Source: Bacillota bacterium
GTDB taxonomy: Bacteria > Bacillota > Dehalobacteriia > UBA4068
Reading direction: 5' to 3'
Assembly: GCA_024679955.1 (NCBI GenBank)
Contig: JAILCQ010000037.1
Location: 1-58,082, forward strand
DNA: 58,082 nucleotides
The first letter of the stretch is position 1. Every line of letters begins with the position of its first letter. Shown piece by piece: positions 8,773 to 18,453 of the stretch. The notes beneath the pieces were generated by a model. That model made no database searches and had not been told where the DNA came from. It was given only the letters and a program-made list of their open reading frames with translations. The translations under genes were made by a program, and so were the position numbers.

Positions 8773-9291
8773 CTAAAATTCTATGCCCCGCCGGGCGGCG
8801 ATCCCTTGGTCGAAGGGATGCTTGATCTTGCGCATTTCCGTCACATAGTCGGCTAGCTCCAGCAGGGCCGGGGACGGATCCCGTCCCGTCAGAACCATTT
8901 CCAGCCCTTCCGGTTTGTTGCGGATGAATTCCCGCAGCATGTCCTCGTCGATCACCCCATAATTGCAGGCGGAGATGGCTTCGTCCAGTATCAGCACATC
9001 CACACCGGCTGCGGCCTGCAGCGCCCTTTGGCACAGAGCGGAATAGTCCTTTTGCGCCTGCTGCTTTTGCTCCGGCGTCATTTTGTAGTAAAAGCCCGGT
9101 ACGGTTTTGCAATGGAACATTTCTATGGCAGGCAGGGTGCGCAGCGCTTTGATTTCCGAAGACTCGCCGGTTTTGAAAAACTGGCAAAAAATCACTTTTT
9201 TACCGGCCCCCGCCGCCCGGGCGGCCAGCCCTGACGCGGCGGTGGTTTTACCTTTGCCGTCGCCGCAATAAATATGTACCAATCCTTTCAT
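8773..9291 (-). CDS. cobO: Cob(I)yrinic acid a,c-diamide adenosyltransferase
   Basis: A 172-residue CobA/CobO/BtuR-family protein with the P-loop GDGKGKTTAA at residues 10-19 and the VLILDEAISACNYG block. It transfers adenosine from ATP to the cobalt of reduced corrinoids. The ATG follows GGAGGTGTAAACC. It is the last gene of the long leftward B12 operon, 3 nt after cobQ. Length is normal for the BtuR type. Confidence 0.95.
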   Translation of the reverse strand: MKGLVHIYCGDGKGKTTAASGLAARAAGAGKKVIFCQFFKTGESSEIKALRTLPAIEMFHCKTVPGFYYKMTPEQKQQAQKDYSALCQRALQAAAGVDVLILDEAISACNYGVIDEDMLREFIRNKPEGLEMVLTGRDPSPALLELADYVTEMRKIKHPFDQGIAARRGIEF

Positions 9292-9294
9292 GGT

Positions 9295-10758
9295 TTACAC
9301 CTCCCGACGCAAAATGCGATATACATAGTCCATGTCCAGACTCTGGCGCACCATATCCGCCAGTTTGTCATATTGCCCTTCTTTGTACTCCTTCATATCA
9401 AAGCAATGCAAGGCTTGTTCATCCACGCCGATATGCCGGCACAGCCCCTGCAAAACCATATCCGCTACCTGCGGCGCGTCGAAAACGCCGTGGATATAGC
9501 TGCCATATACCGTGCTGTCGCCCAAAACCGGCGGCAGCTGGGCCTGGCTCCGTCCCATATGGATTTCATAGCCTTCATATTTCAGGCCGTTTAAGGTGGA
9601 AAGCACGCCTTTTATGTTTTGGAAACAGCCGAAGGTCTGTTTTTGCACCTTTTGCCCCTGAAAGACCGTATCCATATCCAAAAGCCCCATACCGGCCACT
9701 TCCGTCAAGCCGCTGGCTTCCACCTGATCCGGATCGGCGATGGTTTTCCCCAGCATCTGATAGCCGCCGCAAACGCCAAAAATCACCTTACCGGCGGAGG
9801 CGGCTTTTTGTATGGCCGCTTCCAGGCCGTTTTGCCGCATCCACAGCAGATCGGCGATGGTGCTTTTGGTGCCGGGTACGACGATCATATCCGGATTGTG
9901 CAGATCCGCCGTCCTTTCCACATAGCGCACGGATACATTGTCATAGCGTTCAAAAGGGCTGAAATCGGTAAAGTTGGAAATGCGGGGCAGACGGATGATG
10001 GCAATATCCACCAATTTGCGGGCTTTGTTTTGCGCAAACCGTTCACTGAGGCTGTCTTCATCGTCAATATCCACATGGGTATAGGGCAAAGTCCCCAACA
10101 CCGGGATCTGACATAGATCCGCCAAATGGTCCAGGCCGGGCTGCAAAATCTCCCGCCGGCCGCGGAATTTATTGATCACCAGGCCTTTGACCCGGCGGCG
10201 CTCTTCCTCCGCCAGCAAGGCCACGGTGCCGTACAGCTGGGCGAAAACGCCGCCGCGATCGATATCGCCCACCAGCAAAACCGGGGCGTCCAGCAATTGG
10301 GCCAGGCCCATATTGACGATATCGTCCTCTTTGAGGTTGATTTCCGCCGGGCTGCCCGCGCCTTCGATGACGATGATATCATAGGCGTCGCTCAGGCTTT
10401 CATAGGCTTCCAGGATCGCCGGAACATAGTCCAGCTTGCGGCGATGGTATTCTTCCGCCGTCATATTGCCCCGGGCCCGGCCGTTGACGATCACTTGGCT
10501 GCCCATATCGGTGGTGGGCTTCAGGAGGATGGGGTTCATCCGCACGTCCGGGGCGATGCCCGCCGCTTCCGCCTGGGCCACCTGGGCGCGGCCCATTTCG
10601 CCGCCGTCCTTGGTAATAAAAGAGTTCAGGGCCATATTCTGGCTTTTAAAGGGCGCCACCCGATACCCGTCCTGTTTGAAAATACGGCACAAACCGGCGG
10701 TCAACAGGCTTTTCCCGGCATTGGACATGGTGCCTTGTATCATGATGTTCTTCGCCAT
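9295..10758 (-). CDS. cobQ: Cobyric acid synthase
   Basis: A 487-residue glutamine-dependent amidase (CbiP in the cbi nomenclature). The N-terminal synthetase domain holds the P-loop GTMSNAGKS at residues 9-17 and [10 protein letters not shown]; the C-terminal class I-like amidotransferase domain holds the nucleophile block [11 protein letters not shown] and a distal IHGVFD with the catalytic His. It amidates four side chains of adenosylcobyrinic acid diamide. The ATG at 10758 follows GAGGAGCGACA, better than the open start six codons upstream. Confidence 0.96.
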   Translation of the reverse strand: MAKNIMIQGTMSNAGKSLLTAGLCRIFKQDGYRVAPFKSQNMALNSFITKDGGEMGRAQVAQAEAAGIAPDVRMNPILLKPTTDMGSQVIVNGRARGNMTAEEYHRRKLDYVPAILEAYESLSDAYDIIVIEGAGSPAEINLKEDDIVNMGLAQLLDAPVLLVGDIDRGGVFAQLYGTVALLAEEERRRVKGLVINKFRGRREILQPGLDHLADLCQIPVLGTLPYTHVDIDDEDSLSERFAQNKARKLVDIAIIRLPRISNFTDFSPFERYDNVSVRYVERTADLHNPDMIVVPGTKSTIADLLWMRQNGLEAAIQKAASAGKVIFGVCGGYQMLGKTIADPDQVEASGLTEVAGMGLLDMDTVFQGQKVQKQTFGCFQNIKGVLSTLNGLKYEGYEIHMGRSQAQLPPVLGDSTVYGSYIHGVFDAPQVADMVLQGLCRHIGVDEQALHCFDMKEYKEGQYDKLADMVRQSLDMDYVYRILRREV

Positions 10759-10824
10759 TGTCGCTCCTCTTTCCATCGCTTTTGTCGTATAAAGGCCAAA
10801 GGCCGCGTAGGCCGGACTCCGGAT

Positions 10825-12831
10825 CTACGGGGCCATATCGCCGCCTGCGGTCGGACCGCCCCCCTGCATAGTAAAGATATACACCGGGTTGTGGGCGGTC
10901 ATCAAATGGTAAGCGCCGGCTGTCCGGCCGTAGGACACGTTCAAACAGACCGCGTCGGTTTCCGTAAAGGAAAAAGCCTGCAGGCAATGGTTCAGGGCAG
11001 CGATGGATTCCAAAGTGACCGCGGTGGCCACGATGCGCGCCTGGGGATTTTTGGCCAAAACCAAATCGATGATTTGCGGCAGATTGCCGGAACTGCCGCC
11101 GATAAACACATGGCTGGGGGCGGGCAGCTCCCGGCAGATCTCCGGGGCGCTGCCGTGCAGCAGGGTGATATTATCCGCCGCAAACAGCCTTTGGTTGTGT
11201 TCCAGCAATTCCACGGCCTTCTCGTTTTGTTCTATGGCGTATACCTGCCCCTTTTTGGCCAGCAGCGCCATTTCTATGGATACGGAACCGGTGCCCGCGC
11301 CTACGTCCCAGCAGACGGCCGCCGGCGTCAGGCGCAGTTTGGACAAACACACCGCCCGCACTTCGCTTTTGGTCATGGGTACCTTGCCTTTTTCGCCTTC
11401 CCCCCGCTGAAAGGCCGCATCCGGCAATCCGGGGCTGACCACGGCGTCGGGCCGGGGGTTTTCGATCAAAGCCACGCTCAAAGAATCATAGGTCCCCTGC
11501 TGCAGCTCTTCCGCTGTACCGCAAACGATTTTTTCGTCCGGATAACTCAAACGCTGGCCCACGCTGAGGCGTACCTGGCCCAAACCGGCCCGGCTCAAAG
11601 CGGCGCATATCCCGGCAATGCCGTTTTCTCCGCCGGCCAGGGCGAATATGCGGGCATTGGCCCGCACGTCCGGTACGATATTGTGATCCCGGCCATGCAC
11701 GCTGACGGGCAGCACATCCTCATAGGAGGTTTGCAGGCGGGCGCATAAATAGACCAGGGAACTCAGGCCGGGCAAAACCCGCACCCGGCAGCCGGCCAGC
11801 AGAGGCAGCAGTTTTTTGGTTCCGCTGAAAAAGCCCACGTCTCCCGACATGATCACCGTAAAACGCCGGTATGCCGGATGGCTTTGTATATATCCGGCGA
11901 TGGCCTGGGGGGATATGGCGGCAAAGACCTCCTGCCCCGGCCGGGCTTTGGCTTCCAGCATACGGGCCGCGCCGATCAGGCAATCCGCTTCCCGGATGGC
12001 CTGGGCCACTTCTTCGGTGACGGCATTGGCATGCCCCGGCCCAATGCCGGCCACGGTCACCTGCGGTTGGACCGTCAGTTGGAAATCGGCGCATAGTTTT
12101 TCTATGGTCTGGGCATAGGTCAAGCCTTCTTGTTGGGGCGGCCTGCCGATGACCACCAGCTGCGCCCCGGCTTTTTCCGCTGCCGCCGCCTTTTCGGCAA
12201 AGCCGCCGGGGGAGCCGCTGTCTTTCGTCACCAGATAGGCGGCGGATATGCTGCGCAATATGGCCAGATTCATTTCTTCGGAAAAAGGCCCCTGCATGGC
12301 GATGATATGATCCGGTTTCAAACCAGCCTCCCGGCAGGCGGCCAAAGACGTCTCCATAGGCAAGACCCTGGCGTAAACCCGGTCGGTAAAACCGTCGATA
12401 GCCGTATAGCTGCGCAGGTCTTTGCTGCCGGTGGTCAGCAGAATATTGCCCTGCCGCCGGCTCAAATAGTCCGCGGCTTCCCCAATATCCGATACGAACA
12501 CCGTGCCCTCCGGGGCGTCGCCACTGTCCCGCAGCAGGCGCAGATAAGGGGTATGTTCCTCCCGGCAGGCCTCCACGATAGCGGCGGTGATTTGTGCCGC
12601 ATAGGGATGGGTGGCGTCGATCACCAGATCGTAGCGGTTTTTCGCCAGCAAGGCCCGGATATCCGCCGCTGCCAGCGGGCCGGTCAAAACCGTCAGGTTT
12701 TCTCCCTGGGGCAAAGAAGCCTCGCCGTAGGCCGTGGCCACGCAGACGGTGACCGCCGCCTGTTGCGCGGCCAGAAACTCGCTTAATGTCCGGCCTTCCT
12801 TGGTGCCGGCGAACAGGCAAAAATTATACAT
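10825..12831 (-). CDS. CbiJ-CbiE-CbiT fusion: precorrin-6A reductase / C5,C15-methyltransferase
   Basis: A 668-residue protein joining three steps of the corrin pathway. Residues 1 to about 250 match CbiJ/CobK reductase (LFAGTKEGR at the N-terminus, DATHPYA, LLTTGSKDL). About 258-455 match the CbiE tetrapyrrole methylase (VAGIGPGHANAVT). About 475-668 match CbiT, a class I SAM methyltransferase and decarboxylase (WDVGAGTGSVSIE, FIGGSSGNL). CbiE-CbiT fusion equals CobL and is common; adding CbiJ is less so. The start overlaps cbiH by 8 nt. No frameshift separates the domains. Confidence 0.93.
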   Translation of the reverse strand: MYNFCLFAGTKEGRTLSEFLAAQQAAVTVCVATAYGEASLPQGENLTVLTGPLAAADIRALLAKNRYDLVIDATHPYAAQITAAIVEACREEHTPYLRLLRDSGDAPEGTVFVSDIGEAADYLSRRQGNILLTTGSKDLRSYTAIDGFTDRVYARVLPMETSLAACREAGLKPDHIIAMQGPFSEEMNLAILRSISAAYLVTKDSGSPGGFAEKAAAAEKAGAQLVVIGRPPQQEGLTYAQTIEKLCADFQLTVQPQVTVAGIGPGHANAVTEEVAQAIREADCLIGAARMLEAKARPGQEVFAAISPQAIAGYIQSHPAYRRFTVIMSGDVGFFSGTKKLLPLLAGCRVRVLPGLSSLVYLCARLQTSYEDVLPVSVHGRDHNIVPDVRANARIFALAGGENGIAGICAALSRAGLGQVRLSVGQRLSYPDEKIVCGTAEELQQGTYDSLSVALIENPRPDAVVSPGLPDAAFQRGEGEKGKVPMTKSEVRAVCLSKLRLTPAAVCWDVGAGTGSVSIEMALLAKKGQVYAIEQNEKAVELLEHNQRLFAADNITLLHGSAPEICRELPAPSHVFIGGSSGNLPQIIDLVLAKNPQARIVATAVTLESIAALNHCLQAFSFTETDAVCLNVSYGRTAGAYHLMTAHNPVYIFTMQGGGPTAGGDMAP

Positions 12832-13555
12832 CGCGGTATCCTCTCGGCGTGATCATGGTATTTCCCAGCGCCACCGTGCTGGCATTGCCGATAAACACGG
12901 TGCAGAACATATCTACCTCCGCATCCCGCAATTCGCCCAGGGTCAAAACCCTGGCGCTTTCTCCCGGCCTGCCGATATTGCGGCAGACGCCGCATACTTG
13001 TCCGGCGGGGAGATGCCGCAATAAAATATCGCAGGCATTGCGCAGATGATCCGGCCGGCCATGGCTGGCCGGATTGTAGAGGACGATGGACAGATCGGCC
13101 TGGGCGGCGGCTTCCAACCTTTTTTCGATCTTTTCCCAAGGGGTCAGGCGGTCGCTCAAGCTGATGACGGCAAAGTCATGGGTCAGGGGCGCGCCCAGCA
13201 GCGCGCCGCCGCTGCAGGCGGCGGTCAGGCCGGGAACCACTTCGATCTGAGGTTCAGCGCTTTCTCCCCGCAATTGATAAATCAAGGCCGCCATACCGTA
13301 AATGCCGCTGTCGCCGGAACATACCATGGACACGGTTTTGCCCGCCGCCGCTTCATCCAAAGCCATTTGGCAGCGTTCGCTTTCTTTGGTCATCGGCGTG
13401 GTCATAAACGTTTTATCCGCATAGCGGTGGCGAAGCAGATCTACATAAACATGATAGCCGACGATCACGTCGCAGGATCGCAGGACTTGATCCGCCCGCA
13501 CGGTCATAGATTCGGCGTTTCCGGGGCCGATGCCCACCACAAATAATTTACCCAA
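12824..13555 (-). CDS. cbiH: Precorrin-3B / cobalt-factor III C17-methyltransferase
   Basis: A 243-residue tetrapyrrole methylase (CbiH/CobJ) with the N-terminal VVGIGPGN SAM-binding loop, CSGDSGIYGMA and PGLTAACSGGALLGAPL. It methylates C17 and drives ring contraction. The likely start is a TTG at 13555, supported by GGAGGTGTACT just upstream and alignment of the GKLFVVGIGPG N-terminus. It overlaps neighbours at both ends by 8 nt, typical of coupled translation. Confidence 0.94.
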   Translation of the reverse strand: MGKLFVVGIGPGNAESMTVRADQVLRSCDVIVGYHVYVDLLRHRYADKTFMTTPMTKESERCQMALDEAAAGKTVSMVCSGDSGIYGMAALIYQLRGESAEPQIEVVPGLTAACSGGALLGAPLTHDFAVISLSDRLTPWEKIEKRLEAAAQADLSIVLYNPASHGRPDHLRNACDILLRHLPAGQVCGVCRNIGRPGESARVLTLGELRDAEVDMFCTVFIGNASTVALGNTMITPRGYRDV

Positions 13556-14567
13556 AGTACACCTCCATATTTTCTGCCGCTATCGCGACGGTCACCCCCT
13601 GCATTGCCGTTTTGGGAACGATCAGGCGGCCGGCGTCCACCATTGCCGCCCGTTCGCATACCGTATCCACACCGGCGACGGTTTGGACAAAAGCAGAGGA
13701 GGAAAAGCTTCCTTCCACTTGCCGCAATTGTTCCGCGGAATAGAAAGTCAGGGGCCAGCCTTTTTGCCGGCAATAATCCAACAGGCCCTGTTCGCCGGCC
13801 TTCAGATCGATCGAGGCGGCTTGCCTCACGCCCCGTATATCGATGGCATGCTGTTCCAGCGTTTGTTCCACCGCTTGGGCGATGGTTTCCGCGGAAGCTC
13901 CCCGGCGGCAGCCGATGCCGATATGCAGCACCGGCGGGATCAGCCGCAGGGTTTGCCGGAAGGGCTCCCGGCGGCGATAGCCCAAATAAATGCCCACCTC
14001 GCCGCTGTCGCCGGCAACGACGCCGTTGGGATAGGCCGTGGCCACGGGAAAATCGCTGCAAAAGGCCACGTCCTTTTCCAATATGGCGGCGGAAACGGCT
14101 TTGGCCCGATCCATACGGTCGATGATGTATCCGTGTTTTGCCGCCCAGGCGTCCACAGCAAAACGGCCGTTGATATCCGTGGCTGTGGTCACCGCCGCCG
14201 TAGCCCCCAGATGGGCCGCCAGAGCCAGGCTCAGATCATTGGCGCCGCCAATATGCCCGGCCAGCAGCGGGATGACAAAACGGGCCAGTTCATCTATGGC
14301 CACCACCGCCGGATCGGTACGCTTGTCCCGGATATGGGGGGCGATTTGCCGCACGGCGATGCCGCAAGCCCCTACGAAGATCAGGGCGTCCGCCCAGGCG
14401 AAACAGTTGCCGTAAAAGTCTTTTTCCGGTTTGCCGACCGGCTGAAAGCCAGGCTCCGCCAAGCGCTCTACCGTATATCCCCGCAGGGTATCTTCGGCAA
14501 AATAGGAAAAGATGCGCCGGGCGGTTTTGCACCCTTGCCGGCTGTAGGCAAAAACGGCTACCTTCAT
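13548..14567 (-). CDS. cbiG: Cobalt-precorrin-5A hydrolase
   Basis: A 339-residue CbiG with its three usual parts: an N-terminal domain (residues 1 to about 120), a middle domain, and the C-terminal CobE-like domain beginning at HIGIGCRRGASAE. Conserved blocks include FVGACGIAVRQIAPH and PLLAGHIGGAN. It opens the delta-lactone and releases acetaldehyde in the anaerobic pathway, which marks this as early cobalt insertion. ATG start; its 5' end overlaps the cbiF stop. Confidence 0.95.
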   Translation of the reverse strand: MKVAVFAYSRQGCKTARRIFSYFAEDTLRGYTVERLAEPGFQPVGKPEKDFYGNCFAWADALIFVGACGIAVRQIAPHIRDKRTDPAVVAIDELARFVIPLLAGHIGGANDLSLALAAHLGATAAVTTATDINGRFAVDAWAAKHGYIIDRMDRAKAVSAAILEKDVAFCSDFPVATAYPNGVVAGDSGEVGIYLGYRRREPFRQTLRLIPPVLHIGIGCRRGASAETIAQAVEQTLEQHAIDIRGVRQAASIDLKAGEQGLLDYCRQKGWPLTFYSAEQLRQVEGSFSSSAFVQTVAGVDTVCERAAMVDAGRLIVPKTAMQGVTVAIAAENMEVYFG

Positions 14568-15319
14568 TCCGTAGCCTCCCGGTATTCCGTGCTGAACCCG
14601 GGGTGATAAAGCATGGAGCGCACAAAATGGTCGCTCAGGCAGTTGCCGACGATGATCAGGGAAGTTTTGGTCAAATGATTTTCGCTTACCGTTTCATGCA
14701 GGGTGCCGACGGTGCAGCGGAATATCTTTTCATCCGGCCAGGTGGCTTTGTAAACCACCGCCGCCGGCGTATCGGCGTCATATCCTCCCGCCAGCAGGTC
14801 GGCCTGGAGTTCTTCCGTTAAAGAGGTGCTCAAAAACAGCACCATGGTGGACTGATGAGCCGCCAGCGAGCGAATGGATTCCCGTTCCGGCACCGGCGTT
14901 TTGCCGGCGCTGCGGGTGATGATCACCGTTTGGCTGACGTCCGGCGCGGTATATTCCGCTTTCAAAGCGGCCGCCGCGCCGCAAAAGGCGCTGACCCCCG
15001 GACATACGTCGTAGGGGATGGACAGCTTATCCAGCTCGGCAAATTGTTCCTTGACGGCCCCGTAAATGCTGCTGTCACCGGTATGCAGCCGCACCAGGCT
15101 TTGTCCTTTTTGTTCCGCTTCCCGCATCACGGTCAGGACCTGTTCCAAGGTCATTTGGGCGCTGTTGTAGATTTGGCAATCCTTTTTGGTATAGGCCAGA
15201 AGCTGCGGATTGACCAAAGAACCGGCATAGATCACCACATCCGCCTCTTGCAGCAGGCGGGCGCCCCGCACTGTGATCAAATCCATCGCGCCGCTGCCGG
15301 CGCCTACAAAGTGTATCAT
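14564..15319 (-). CDS. cbiF: Cobalt-precorrin-4 C11-methyltransferase
   Basis: A 251-residue CbiF/CobM tetrapyrrole methylase: FVGAGSGAMDLITVRG at the N-terminus, YAGSLVNP, LHTGDSSIYGA and PGVSAFCGAAAAL. It methylates C11 of cobalt-precorrin-4 using SAM. The ATG lies 4 nt after the cbiD stop and the 3' end overlaps cbiG. Confidence 0.96.
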   Translation of the reverse strand: MIHFVGAGSGAMDLITVRGARLLQEADVVIYAGSLVNPQLLAYTKKDCQIYNSAQMTLEQVLTVMREAEQKGQSLVRLHTGDSSIYGAVKEQFAELDKLSIPYDVCPGVSAFCGAAAALKAEYTAPDVSQTVIITRSAGKTPVPERESIRSLAAHQSTMVLFLSTSLTEELQADLLAGGYDADTPAAVVYKATWPDEKIFRCTVGTLHETVSENHLTKTSLIIVGNCLSDHFVRSMLYHPGFSTEYREATE

Positions 15320-15322
15320 AGA

Positions 15323-16450
15323 TCATTCCTCCGTAATCTGTCGTAATAATGTATCGGCATTGGCGGTTTTTCCCAGGATACCGTATTTTTTGGAAAAAAC
15401 GATGGCTCCCGTTTCCACGGTATCGCCCCGCCGCTGCAAACCGGCTTCTACCCGCCGGATGATACGCTGCAAGACCGGGGCCTCCAAACCGGCCTCCCGC
15501 AAAAGCCGCAGGGCGTCGTCGCAGGCTACGCAATCCAGCATTTCTTCTACGGCGGCGGCCTTCAGGCCGCAGGCGGCGGCATGGGCGGCCAGTATTTCCA
15601 TACGGCAATCCCCATATTTGGAATGGGTGTTCAGCATGCCGCCGGCGATTTTTACCAGTTTGCCGATATGCCCCACCAAAAGCGCCCCGCGAAAACCGGA
15701 CTCCCGGCATATATCCAGGGAATCGCCGATGAAATTGGCGGTTTGCACAGCCAGGTCGGGGTTCACGGCCAGGCCCATGCGGATAAAGTCCGTGCCGTAA
15801 TTGCCCGGGGTCAGCAGGGCATAGTCTGCGCCGTTGGCCCGGCGCTGTTTCAGTTCCACGCGAATGGTATCCACCAGCGCCTGTTCGCTCATGGGCTCCA
15901 CAATGCCGCTGGTGCCCAGGATGGAAATGCCGCCGATAATACCCAGCCGGGGATTGAAGGTTTTTCGGGCCAGCTTTTCGCCTAGGGGCACGGAAATCTC
16001 CACGGACAGGCCGCCCCGGTAATCCAGTGTGCGGCAAACCTCGTCCACGTTTTCGTATATCATTTTTCGGGGCACGGAATTGATGGCCGCCGCGCCTACC
16101 GGTTGATCCAGGCCCCGTTTGACCACCCTGCCTACGCCGGGGCCGCCGTCGATGACGATACCGGGCCCGTCCGTCAAGGATACGGTGGCCACGATATGCG
16201 CGCCGCTGGTCACGTCGGGATCGTCGCCGCCGTCTTTGACGATGGCGCAGGAAACTTCTGTCTCCTGCCGCTTTATATCCACCACGTCCAGCTGCAGCAG
16301 GATGCCTTTGGGCGTCTGCAGGGAGATCTGCTCTTTGATTTGCCCGGAAAGCAGCATCCAGGCGGCGGCTTTGGCGGCGGCGGCGGCGCAAGAGCCGGTC
16401 GTATAGCCCAAACGCAGGGCTTTTCCGCCTTTGATGATGTATTCTTCCAT
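15323..16450 (-). CDS. cbiD: Cobalt-precorrin-5B C1-methyltransferase
   Basis: A 375-residue CbiD. Typical segments: LRLGYTTGSCAAAAAKAAA at the N-terminus, DGGDDPDVTSGAHI, GPGVGRVVKRGL, and LLVGHIGKLVKIAGGMLNTH near residue 245. It methylates C1 in the anaerobic corrin pathway. The ATG at 16450 is 4 nt downstream of the cbiC stop; an in-frame extension above it is the shadow of cbiC. Confidence 0.95.
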   Translation of the reverse strand: MEEYIIKGGKALRLGYTTGSCAAAAAKAAAWMLLSGQIKEQISLQTPKGILLQLDVVDIKRQETEVSCAIVKDGGDDPDVTSGAHIVATVSLTDGPGIVIDGGPGVGRVVKRGLDQPVGAAAINSVPRKMIYENVDEVCRTLDYRGGLSVEISVPLGEKLARKTFNPRLGIIGGISILGTSGIVEPMSEQALVDTIRVELKQRRANGADYALLTPGNYGTDFIRMGLAVNPDLAVQTANFIGDSLDICRESGFRGALLVGHIGKLVKIAGGMLNTHSKYGDCRMEILAAHAAACGLKAAAVEEMLDCVACDDALRLLREAGLEAPVLQRIIRRVEAGLQRRGDTVETGAIVFSKKYGILGKTANADTLLRQITEE

Positions 16451-16454
16451 AGGC

Positions 16455-17078
16455 TTACCGCAGGATCTGATAGAGCATGGCGTTGCAAATGGCCGCGGCC
16501 ACATTGCTGCCGCCTTTGCGGCCTTTGGCCACGATATACGGGGCGGCGGCGGCCATGATCCGCTCCTTACTTTCCACCACGTTGACGAAACCTACCGGCA
16601 CGCCGATGATCAGCGCCGGCTGCAGCTTGCCTTGCAGCATCAACTGTTCCAGGCTCAGCAAGGCGGTGGGGGCGTTGCCGATGGCGAAAATGCAGGGCTT
16701 GGCCAAAGCGGCGGCCCGTTCCATGGAAACCGTGGCCCGGGTGACGTTTCTTTCCTTGGCTTCCGCCGCCACATCGGCGTCGGCTATGAAGCAATGCACC
16801 TGTCCGCCCAACTGCTCCAGAATTTTTTTATTGATACCGGCTTTTGCCATTTGGGTATCGGTGATGATATCGCAGCCGGAACGCAGCGCGGCAATGCCTT
16901 TTTCCACCGCGTGGGGAGAAAAGGCCAGATTGTCGGCATAGTCGAAGTCCGCTGTGGTATGGATGACCCGTTTGACCACCAATTCGTTTTCCGGCGCGAT
17001 CTTTTTGTCGCCCAGGATTTGGCTGATGATTTCAAAACTACGTTGTTCGATTTCTCCGGGGGTGACTTTTTCAATCAT
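16455..17078 (-). CDS. cbiC: Cobalt-precorrin-8 methylmutase
   Basis: A 207-residue CbiC/CobH with the catalytic His40 in VIHTTADFDY and the downstream AIGNAPTALL and GVPVGFVNV blocks. It moves the methyl group from C11 to C12, producing cobyrinic acid. The ATG at 17078 has GGAGGAAAAACATCGCC upstream and overlaps the cbiA stop by 8 nt; earlier starts are the cbiA shadow. Confidence 0.96.
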   Translation of the reverse strand: MIEKVTPGEIEQRSFEIISQILGDKKIAPENELVVKRVIHTTADFDYADNLAFSPHAVEKGIAALRSGCDIITDTQMAKAGINKKILEQLGGQVHCFIADADVAAEAKERNVTRATVSMERAAALAKPCIFAIGNAPTALLSLEQLMLQGKLQPALIIGVPVGFVNVVESKERIMAAAAPYIVAKGRKGGSNVAAAICNAMLYQILR

Positions 17079-18432
17079 GGCGATGTTTTTCCTCCAAACA
17101 GTTTTGATAAAAGCGCAAGGCAAAATTTGGATTGGCATAAAAATGAAAATGGGGAAAACCGGCGTACAAATGGGGCGAAGCAAAAACGCAAGGCCATTGG
17201 TTGCCGTTGGTTTTGGTCGCCGTAAAGTCCCGGCCGGTATCTTCGCTGTCCCAATGATGGAATTCATGAGCGGGGATCTGCTCGCCGGCCTGACAAAGCA
17301 GGCAGTCTTTTTGCGCCTGCAGGGTCACATAGCCGAAACGGGTCAATTTGCCTGTGGGATAGGAGCTGCCCGGCAAATAGCCCACCATGGGATGATCCCC
17401 CACCTTTTCCGTCAAGTACATAAAACCGCCGCATTCGGCGATACAGGGCAAGCCCCGGCGCAAAGCGTCGCCGATGCTTTGCCGCATGGCAACGTTTTCG
17501 CTGAGGGTTTGGGCATACAGCTCCGGATAACCGCCGCCCAGATACAAACCGTGAATGTCTTGGGGCAGCCCGCCGTCGTGCAGGGGGCTGAAGGGGATCA
17601 GCTCCGCGCCCAGCTCCCGCAGCAAATCCAAGCTGTCTTCATAATAAAAGCAAAAGGCCCTGTCTCTGGCTACGGCGATGCGCACCGCTTCGTCGAAAGG
17701 CGGCGGCGATACGGGCTGATAGTCCAAGGGCGGGGCCTGACCGGCCAGGGCCAGCAGGCCGTCCAAATCCACGGTTTTTTCCGTTTGTTCCGCCAGGATC
17801 TGCATTTTTTCTTTTAAGCCTTCCACTTCCGCCGCGGTGACCAGTCCCAAATGCCGGCTTTCCAGGCGGCAGTCTTTCAGCCGGGGCAAATAGCCCAAGG
17901 GCTTCACCCGCTCCCCAAATCGTTGGCGGATGGCTTCCGCCAAACGGGGATATACGCCGGCGCTGCATTGGTTCAATACGACGCCCTGTATGGGATTGTC
18001 GGGAAAGAAATGCAAAAAACCATGTATGGTCGCCAAAACGGACAGGGAAGCGCCGGCGCTATTGACCACCAGCACCACCGGGGCGTCCGCCACCTGCGCC
18101 AAATGATAGGAGCTGGCTTCCGTACCGGCGGCGGACAGGCCGTCGTAAAAGCCCATTACCCCTTCGATAATGCTGACATGGCAATCGGCGCCGTTTTTGG
18201 CCAGCAAATAGCGGGCCGTGTTTTCATTAAAAAAGAACAGATCCAGATTCGTGCTTTTGGCGCCGATGATGCGGCTGTGAAACATGGGATCGATATAATC
18301 CGGCCCGCATTTGCAAGCGCCCACCCGCAAACCCCGGTTGATCAGCGCCTGTAAAATGCCGCAGGTAACGGTGGTTTTACCGCAGCTGCTATTGGTGCCC
18401 GCCAACAGCACGCGGGGTATGGTTTTTTGCAT
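17071..18432 (-). CDS. cbiA: Cobyrinate a,c-diamide synthase
   Basis: A 453-residue CbiA: P-loop AGTNSSCGKTT at residues 11-21, CGPDYIDPMFH, EGVMGFYDG, then a C-terminal glutamine amidotransferase domain from about 245 with nucleophile Cys335 in AECGGFMYL and a late HEFHHW block. It amidates the a and c side chains using glutamine and ATP. It is the first intracellular synthesis gene after the transporter genes of the operon. Confidence 0.96.
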   Translation of the reverse strand: MQKTIPRVLLAGTNSSCGKTTVTCGILQALINRGLRVGACKCGPDYIDPMFHSRIIGAKSTNLDLFFFNENTARYLLAKNGADCHVSIIEGVMGFYDGLSAAGTEASSYHLAQVADAPVVLVVNSAGASLSVLATIHGFLHFFPDNPIQGVVLNQCSAGVYPRLAEAIRQRFGERVKPLGYLPRLKDCRLESRHLGLVTAAEVEGLKEKMQILAEQTEKTVDLDGLLALAGQAPPLDYQPVSPPPFDEAVRIAVARDRAFCFYYEDSLDLLRELGAELIPFSPLHDGGLPQDIHGLYLGGGYPELYAQTLSENVAMRQSIGDALRRGLPCIAECGGFMYLTEKVGDHPMVGYLPGSSYPTGKLTRFGYVTLQAQKDCLLCQAGEQIPAHEFHHWDSEDTGRDFTATKTNGNQWPCVFASPHLYAGFPHFHFYANPNFALRFYQNCLEEKHRHD

Positions 18433-18453
18433 GTGGGGTATCCGCTCCTTCCG

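Noticed and set aside
10126-11748. Long rightward frame antisense to cobQ and the CbiJET fusion
   Set aside because: It mirrors strong coding bias of the real genes on the other strand; the product is low-complexity (Gly, His, Gln rich) with no motifs.
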